This document shows positions 6,107 through 10,332 of a stretch of 10,332 bases of DNA, one piece after another. The stretch covers positions 1 to 10,332 of the forward strand of contig DASSKF010000131.1 of the NCBI GenBank assembly GCA_035690725.1, written 5' to 3'. The DNA is from DASSKF01 sp035690725 (GTDB taxonomy: Bacteria > Actinomycetota > Actinomycetes > Actinomycetales > Dermatophilaceae). The number at the start of each line of letters is the position of its first letter. Positions within the stretch are counted from its first letter, which is position 1. The notes beneath the pieces were generated by a model. The model did not search any database. It worked only from the letters and a program-made list of their open reading frames with translations, and was not told the origin of the DNA. A program made the position numbers and the translations under genes.

Positions 6107-8791
6107 GTGAGCCGACTGCTGCTACTCGACGGACACTCGCTGGCCTACCGCGCCTTCTTCGCCCTGCCCGCGGAGAACTTCTCGACGAGGACCGGGCAGA
6201 CGACCAACGCGGTGTTCGGCTTCACCTCGATGCTCATCAACGTGCTGCGCGACGAGGAGCCCACGCACGTCGGGGTCGCCTTCGACGTGTCCCGGCAGAC
6301 CTTCCGGGCGGAGCAGTATGCCGAGTACAAGGCCGGCCGCGCCGCCACCCCCGACGAGTTCAAGAGCCAGCTGTCCCTGGTGCAGGAGGTCCTCGACGCG
6401 CTGCGGATCCGCTACGTCGAGTACCCGGGCTACGAGGCCGACGACATCATCGGCACCCTGACGAGCCGGGCCCGCGAGCAGGGCCTCCAGGTGCTCATCT
6501 GCTCCGGCGACCGGGACGCGATCCAGCTGGTCGACGAGCAGGTCACCCTGCTCTACCCGCGCAAGGGCGTCTCGGACCTCGCGCGGATGACCCCGGACGC
6601 GGTGCAGGAGAAGTATGGCGTCCCGCCGGAGCGCTACAGCGACCTCGCCGCCCTGGTGGGGGAGACCTCCGACAACCTGCCCGGAGTCCCCGGCGTCGGG
6701 CCGAAGACCGCCGCGAAGTGGCTGGGGCAGTACGGCGACCTGTCCGGCATCGTCGACCACGTCACCGAGATCAAGGGCAAGGCGGGACAGTCCGTGCGCG
6801 ACCACCTCGACGACGTGCTGCGCAACCGCCGGCTCAACGGCCTCGTCTGCGACCTCGACCTCGACGTCGCGGTGGACGACCTGCGGCGGCAGCAGTGGGA
6901 CCGCGAGGAGGTCCACCGCGTCTTCGACGGGCTGGAGTTCCGGGTGCTGCGCGACCGGCTGTTCTCCACCCTGGAGGCCGTCGAGGTCGAGGCGGAGGAG
7001 GGGTTCGACGTCGAGCCGGAGGTGCTCGGCCCCGAGCAGGTCGCCCCTTGGCTGGAGCAGCACACGAGCGGCGGTGAGCGCGTCGGCCTCCACCCGGTGG
7101 GCACCTGGGCGCGCGGCACCGGCGACGTGGAGGCCCTGGCGGTCGCCACGCCCGGCGGCCCGGCGGCCTACCTCGGGGTCCCGACCCTGACCGAGGAGGG
7201 CGAGCGCGCCCTGGCGGCCTGGCTCGGCGACGACCAGCGGCCCAAGGCTCTACACGACGCCAAGGGGGCGCTCGAGGCGCTGGCCGCGCGCGGGCTGGCG
7301 CTGCGCGGCGTCACGAGCGACACGGCGCTCGCCGCCTACCTCGTGCGGCCAGACCAGCGCTCCTACGACCTGGCCGACCTCGTGCTGCGGCACCTGAAGC
7401 GGGAGCTGCGCGCCGAGCAGGAGCCGGGCGGCCAGGGGCTCCTTGACTTCGAGGCCGACGGCACGGCGGAGGCGCGCGCGGCGACGGTGCGGGCGAGGGC
7501 GGTCCTCGACCTCGCCGCGGAGCTGGACCACCGGCTGGAGGAGACGCACGGCACGACCCTGCTCGCCGACCTCGAGCTGCCGCTCGTCGACGTCCTCGCC
7601 GCCATGGAGCAGGTCGGCATCGCCGTCGACGTGCCGGCGATGGAGCAGCTGGAGTCGGAGTTCGCCACCGTCGTGCGCGAGGCCCAGCTCGACGCCTACG
7701 AGGCGATCGGCGGCGAGGAGATCAACCTCGGCTCGCCCAAGCAGTTGCAGGTGGTCCTCTTCGAGACCCTCGGGATGCCGAAGACCAAGCGCACCAAGAC
7801 CGGCTACACCACCGACGCCGACGCCCTGAAGGACCTGTTCATCAAGACCGAGCACCCCTTCCTCGAGGCGCTGCTGCGCCACCGCGACGCCTCCCGGCTG
7901 CGGCAGACCGTCGAGGGCCTGTTGAAGTCGGTCGCCGACGACGGCCGGATCCACACGACCTACCAGCAGACCATCGCTGCCACGGGCCGGCTGTCGTCCA
8001 CCGACCCGAACCTGCAGAACATCCCGATCCGGACCGAGGAGGGACGGCGGATCCGCGAGATCTTCGTCGTCGGCAGCCAGGAGGGGATGGCGTTCGAGTC
8101 CTTGCTCTCCGCGGACTACAGCCAGATCGAGATGCGGATCATGGCGCACCTGTCCGGCGACGAGGGCCTGATCGAGGCGTTCCGCACCGGTGAGGACCTG
8201 CACCGGTTCGTCGGGTCGCGCGTCTTCTCCGTCGAGCCGGAGTACGTCACCCCCGAGATGAGGTCGAAGGTCAAGGCCATGTCCTACGGCCTCGCCTACG
8301 GGCTCTCGGCCTACGGCCTGTCCAAGCAGCTGACCATCGCCACGAGCGAGGCCAGCGGCCTCATGGAGGAGTACTTCGCCCGGTTCGGCGGGGTCCGTGA
8401 CTACCTGCGCGAGGTGGTGGCCGAGGCGAGGCGCACCGGCTACACCGAGACGATGCTCGGCCGGCGCCGCTACCTACCCGACCTCAACGCCGACAACCGG
8501 CAGCGCCGCGAGATGGCCGAGCGGATGGCGCTCAACGCACCGATCCAGGGCTCGGCCGCCGACATCATCAAGCTCGCCATGCTGCGGGTGGACCGGGCCC
8601 TCGACCGCGAGGGGCTGCGCTCGCGGATGCTGCTGCAGGTGCACGACGAGCTCGTGCTCGAGATCGCCCCCGGGGAGCGGGAGGCCGTCGAGGACCTGGT
8701 GTGCCGGGAGATGGGCGCGGCGATCGAGCTCGACGTGCCGCTGTCGGTCAGTGTCGGGGTCGGCGGCTCCTGGCACGACGCCGCGCACTAG
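6107..8791 (+). CDS. polA: DNA polymerase I
   Basis: This 894-residue enzyme fills gaps and removes RNA primers in replication and repair. The N-terminal 5' nuclease (about 1-290) shows Asp8, EADD (110-113), GDRD (Asp135, Asp137) and the helix-hairpin-helix GVPGVGPKTA (193-202). The middle part (about 310-490) has the proofreading-exonuclease fold, but the DxE metal-binding pair appears replaced (roughly His329 and Val331 in VGLHPVG), so proofreading is probably lost, as in other actinobacterial Pol I. The polymerase domain has motif A DYSQIE (670-675), motif B with Arg719, Lys723, Tyr727 and Tyr731, and motif C HDE (846-848). Tyr727 sits where E. coli has Phe762. The GTG start gives the canonical MSRLLLLDGHSLAYRAF beginning and lies 7 nt after a TAGGCT -10. 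The length is typical and all polymerase catalytic residues are present. The stop interlocks with that of the convergent methyltransferase gene. Confidence 0.98.
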   Translation: MSRLLLLDGHSLAYRAFFALPAENFSTRTGQTTNAVFGFTSMLINVLRDEEPTHVGVAFDVSRQTFRAEQYAEYKAGRAATPDEFKSQLSLVQEVLDALRIRYVEYPGYEADDIIGTLTSRAREQGLQVLICSGDRDAIQLVDEQVTLLYPRKGVSDLARMTPDAVQEKYGVPPERYSDLAALVGETSDNLPGVPGVGPKTAAKWLGQYGDLSGIVDHVTEIKGKAGQSVRDHLDDVLRNRRLNGLVCDLDLDVAVDDLRRQQWDREEVHRVFDGLEFRVLRDRLFSTLEAVEVEAEEGFDVEPEVLGPEQVAPWLEQHTSGGERVGLHPVGTWARGTGDVEALAVATPGGPAAYLGVPTLTEEGERALAAWLGDDQRPKALHDAKGALEALAARGLALRGVTSDTALAAYLVRPDQRSYDLADLVLRHLKRELRAEQEPGGQGLLDFEADGTAEARAATVRARAVLDLAAELDHRLEETHGTTLLADLELPLVDVLAAMEQVGIAVDVPAMEQLESEFATVVREAQLDAYEAIGGEEINLGSPKQLQVVLFETLGMPKTKRTKTGYTTDADALKDLFIKTEHPFLEALLRHRDASRLRQTVEGLLKSVADDGRIHTTYQQTIAATGRLSSTDPNLQNIPIRTEEGRRIREIFVVGSQEGMAFESLLSADYSQIEMRIMAHLSGDEGLIEAFRTGEDLHRFVGSRVFSVEPEYVTPEMRSKVKAMSYGLAYGLSAYGLSKQLTIATSEASGLMEEYFARFGGVRDYLREVVAEARRTGYTETMLGRRRYLPDLNADNRQRREMAERMALNAPIQGSAADIIKLAMLRVDRALDREGLRSRMLLQVHDELVLEIAPGEREAVEDLVCREMGAAIELDVPLSVSVGVGGSWHDAAH

Positions 8792-9708
8792 CTGCGCCAC
8801 CCGCCTCCGCCGGACGTTGCTGGCTGCGGCGAGCCGGCGGGCTTCTCCGCCACGTAGATCGCCGTCCCCGGCAGCAGCCGGCCGCGCAGCGGGCTCCAGC
8901 CGCCCCAGGTCGCGGTGTTCCACTCCGGCCACTCCGGCTCCACGAGGTCGACGAGGCGCAGACCCGCCGCGGTGAGCTCGCGCACCCGGTCACCCAGCGT
9001 CCGGTGGTGCTCGACGTAGGTGGCGCGGCCGGCGTCGTCCTCCTCCACGTAGGGCGTCCGGTCGAAGTAGGACTGCCGGACCACCAGGCCCTCCTCCCCG
9101 GGGGCGTCGGGCAGGGCCCAGCGGACCGGGTGGGTCGCGGAGAAGACGAGCCGCCCACCCGGGCGCAGCACCCGGGCGCACTCCCGCAGGACGCGCGCCG
9201 AGTCGGCGACGAACGGGAAGACGCCGTATGCCGTGAAGACCACGTCCACGCAGCCGTCACCCAGCGGCAACGCCTGGGCGTCGCACTGCAGGAGGGGCAC
9301 CGAGGGAGAGGGGGACGGTCGCCGGCTCTCCGGCACACCGGCGTCGATGGCCCGCGCCCGGCGCAGCATGCCGGCGGACAGGTCGGTGGCCACCACGGTT
9401 GCGCCTCGCCGGGCGAGCCAGCGCGAGCACTGGGCCGCACCCGCGCCGATCTCCAGCACCACCCGTCCGGTGAGGTCGGCCGGGTCCCCGAGCAGGTGCA
9501 GGTCCGCTTCGCGCACGCCCTCGGGACCCCACACGAAGTCGTCGTCGCCCAGGAAGCCGCCGTGCTCGTCCTGGTAGTCGTCGGCCTCGGCGTCCCACCA
9601 ACGGCGGTTGGCCGTCGCCGTCTCCGGGACCGCCGCGTCCCGCCGGGTGACCCGGCTCGGCGCCGGCGGGGGCGTCGGGCCGTTCGGGGGAGGGGGACCG
9701 GTGGACAC
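8788..9708 (-). CDS. class I SAM-dependent methyltransferase
   Basis: This 306-residue protein has a Rossmann-type methyltransferase domain of the Methyltransf_11/25 kind. Motif I VLEIGAGAAQ (84-93) binds S-adenosylmethionine, Asp109 in VVATDLSAGML is the acidic residue expected to hold the ribose, the DVVFTAYGVFPFV segment matches motif II, and LRPGGRLVFSATHP matches motif III. Before it lies an N-terminal block, WWDAEADDYQDEHGGFLG (37-54), typical of small-molecule methyltransferases in this group. The substrate is unknown. Residues 4-17 are mostly Pro and Gly, giving a disordered start. I choose the GTG at 9706-9708 because a CAGGAT -10-like box lies 7 nt upstream. The frame stays open to about 9903, but that part would run through the rpsA promoter and leader. 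The TAG stop (8790-8788) overlaps the polA stop. Confidence 0.88.
   Translation of the reverse strand: MSTGPPPPNGPTPPPAPSRVTRRDAAVPETATANRRWWDAEADDYQDEHGGFLGDDDFVWGPEGVREADLHLLGDPADLTGRVVLEIGAGAAQCSRWLARRGATVVATDLSAGMLRRARAIDAGVPESRRPSPSPSVPLLQCDAQALPLGDGCVDVVFTAYGVFPFVADSARVLRECARVLRPGGRLVFSATHPVRWALPDAPGEEGLVVRQSYFDRTPYVEEDDAGRATYVEHHRTLGDRVRELTAAGLRLVDLVEPEWPEWNTATWGGWSPLRGRLLPGTAIYVAEKPAGSPQPATSGGGGWRS
8807..8840. other. weak inverted repeat downstream of polA
   Basis: CCGCCGG (8807-8813) can pair with CCGGCGG (8834-8840) across a 20-nt loop, 16 nt beyond the polA stop and within the methyltransferase coding sequence. It is the only candidate I see for ending polA transcription, but 7 bp with a wide loop is poor evidence in DNA of this GC content. 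Confidence 0.15.
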
Positions 9709-9715
9709 CTGCCGT

Positions 9716-9721
9716 ATCCTG
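9716..9721 (-). promoter_or_regulatory. possible -10 element of the methyltransferase gene
   Basis: CAGGAT on the minus strand, one mismatch from TAGGAT, ends 7 nt before the GTG start. No Shine-Dalgarno is seen, so a leaderless mRNA is likely if this is right. Its -35 region would coincide with the -35 of the divergent rpsA promoter. Confidence 0.35.
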
Positions 9722-9738
9722 CCTCGTTCCGGCGTGCT

Positions 9739-9767
9739 TTGACCGCTGCAGACCCGCTCGGTAGGGT
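9739..9767 (+). promoter_or_regulatory. rpsA promoter, housekeeping sigma type
   Basis: TTGACC (9739-9744), a 17-bp spacer and TAGGGT (9762-9767) form a near-consensus promoter for the primary sigma factor. This is the best promoter in the window, as expected for a ribosomal protein gene. Transcription should begin near 9774-9776, giving a leader of about 160 nt before the rpsA ATG. Confidence 0.75.
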
Positions 9768-9774
9768 GGGTAGG

Positions 9775-9936
9775 CGCGGCGTGTGCGCGGCGGTTTCCGC
9801 GTGCGCGACGCCATGCCGGTGTCGAACCGAGCACCGGTAGCGAAGCAGCACAGAACTGAAAGCACCAGGATCCACCGGCCGCGTGTCGGCGTGTCCTGCC
9901 CACCGACCACCAAGTCCCTTACGGAGCCCCTACTAC
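9775..9936 (+). promoter_or_regulatory. rpsA 5' leader with two potential hairpins
   Basis: The stretch between the predicted start site and the rpsA ATG is about 160 nt, long for a window where other genes look leaderless. Two stems can be drawn: 9781-9790 with 9797-9806 (10 pairs, three G-U, loop 9791-9796), and 9814-9821 with 9832-9839 (8 pairs, one G-U, 10-nt loop). Downstream to 9936 the sequence is less GC-rich and apparently unstructured. GGAG (9923-9926) lies 10 nt before the ATG, a mediocre Shine-Dalgarno. S1 represses its own translation in E. coli, so a similar role here is conceivable but unproven. Confidence 0.4.
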
Positions 9937-10332
9937 ATGACTGCAACCACGGCCGCCACGGCCAGCCCTCAGATCGCCGTCAACGACATCGGATCTGAGG
10001 AGGAGCTGCTCGCCGCGATCGACGCGACGATGAAGCACTTCAACGACGGGGACATCGTCGAAGGTGTCATCGTCAAGGTCGACCGGGACGAGGTCCTGCT
10101 CGACATCGGCTACAAGACCGAGGGCGTCATCCCCTCGCGCGAGCTGTCCATCAAGCACGACGTCGACCCGGCCGAGGTCGTGGCCGTCGGAGACGAGGTC
10201 GAGGCCCTGGTCCTCCAGAAGGAGGACAAGGAGGGCCGGCTGATCCTGTCCAAGAAGCGCGCCCAGTACGAGCGCGCCTGGGGCACGATCGAGAAGATCA
10301 AGGAGGAGGACGGCGTCGTCACCGGCACCGTC
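9937..10332 (+). CDS. rpsA: 30S ribosomal protein S1, N-terminal part
   Basis: The first 132 codons of rpsA are present and run off the right edge. S1 binds mRNA on the 30S subunit and helps initiation. The first S1 (OB-fold) domain covers about residues 36-107, with DGDIVEGVIVKVDRDEVLLD, GYKTEGVIPSREL (58-70) and LILSKKRAQ (102-110). A second begins near 124 (EDGVVTGTV). The ATG at 9937-9939 is followed by a short Thr/Ala-rich lead (MTATTAATASPQ), as I recall for actinobacterial S1 proteins. A near-consensus promoter lies about 170 bp upstream. The gene is well known and the assignment is firm; only its 3' part is missing. Confidence 0.97.
   Translation, partial: MTATTAATASPQIAVNDIGSEEELLAAIDATMKHFNDGDIVEGVIVKVDRDEVLLDIGYKTEGVIPSRELSIKHDVDPAEVVAVGDEVEALVLQKEDKEGRLILSKKRAQYERAWGTIEKIKEEDGVVTGTV

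Noticed and set aside
7250..8203. Long minus-strand open frame within polA
   Set aside because: It is a shadow of polA; the polA frame contains all the catalytic motifs and this one has none.
9813..9998. Upstream ORF in the rpsA leader (ATG at 9813-9815)
   Set aside because: It has no Shine-Dalgarno, biased Arg/His/Pro composition, and overlaps rpsA by about 60 bp. It is most likely chance.
1..10332. Search for CRISPR arrays, insertion sequences, integrase sites, tRNA or toxin-antitoxin pairs
   Set aside because: No regularly spaced repeats, transposase motifs, terminal inverted repeats flanking genes, cloverleaf sequences or paired small ORFs were seen. The gene content looks like ordinary core chromosome.

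Overview
The window is high-GC (roughly 70%), with GTG starts, G/C-ending codons and actinobacterial protein families. The order of a branched-chain amino acid (liv) ABC cassette, polA and rpsA is one I recall from Actinobacteria such as Streptomyces. Together with the look of PolA and S1 it suggests an actinobacterium, probably of the order Micrococcales (inference; the genus cannot be fixed from here).

Left to right: (1) The 3' end of an unidentified + strand gene (1-86) and a 222-bp intergenic stretch holding two strong hairpins and a short tandem repeat. This is the convergent end zone with the liv operon. (2) The liv operon on the minus strand, 4426 down to 309, in transcription order livH-livM-livG-livF: two membrane permeases and two ATPases with tight spacing or overlaps. 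No substrate-binding protein lies inside the operon. LivH carries an unusual N-terminal extension: a signal peptide, a predicted beta-sandwich domain and a disordered linker. (3) A DUF554 (YqgA/YdfK-type) membrane protein on the minus strand, divergent from (4) a GNAT acetyltransferase, which is followed by (5) polA, encoding DNA polymerase I, both on the plus strand. (6) A class I SAM-dependent methyltransferase on the minus strand, whose stop codon interlocks with that of polA in the palindrome CTAG. (7) A divergent promoter region with a well-formed housekeeping promoter, a roughly 160-nt leader and the first 132 codons of rpsA (ribosomal protein S1).

The liv genes would together import branched-chain or related amino acids. 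polA and rpsA are housekeeping replication/repair and translation genes. Nothing ties the acetyltransferase, DUF554 protein and methyltransferase to them beyond proximity. A recurring pattern is a TANNNT-like -10 element placed 7-8 nt before a start codon that has no Shine-Dalgarno sequence (livH, polA, probably the methyltransferase, possibly DUF554). This suggests leaderless transcripts.

I see no mobile element, CRISPR array, tRNA, rRNA, phage gene or defence system, and no clear novel multi-gene system. The items most worth a second look are the LivH N-terminal domain, the 25-bp perfect hairpin after livF, the rpsA leader, the leaderless starts and the interlocked polA/methyltransferase stops.
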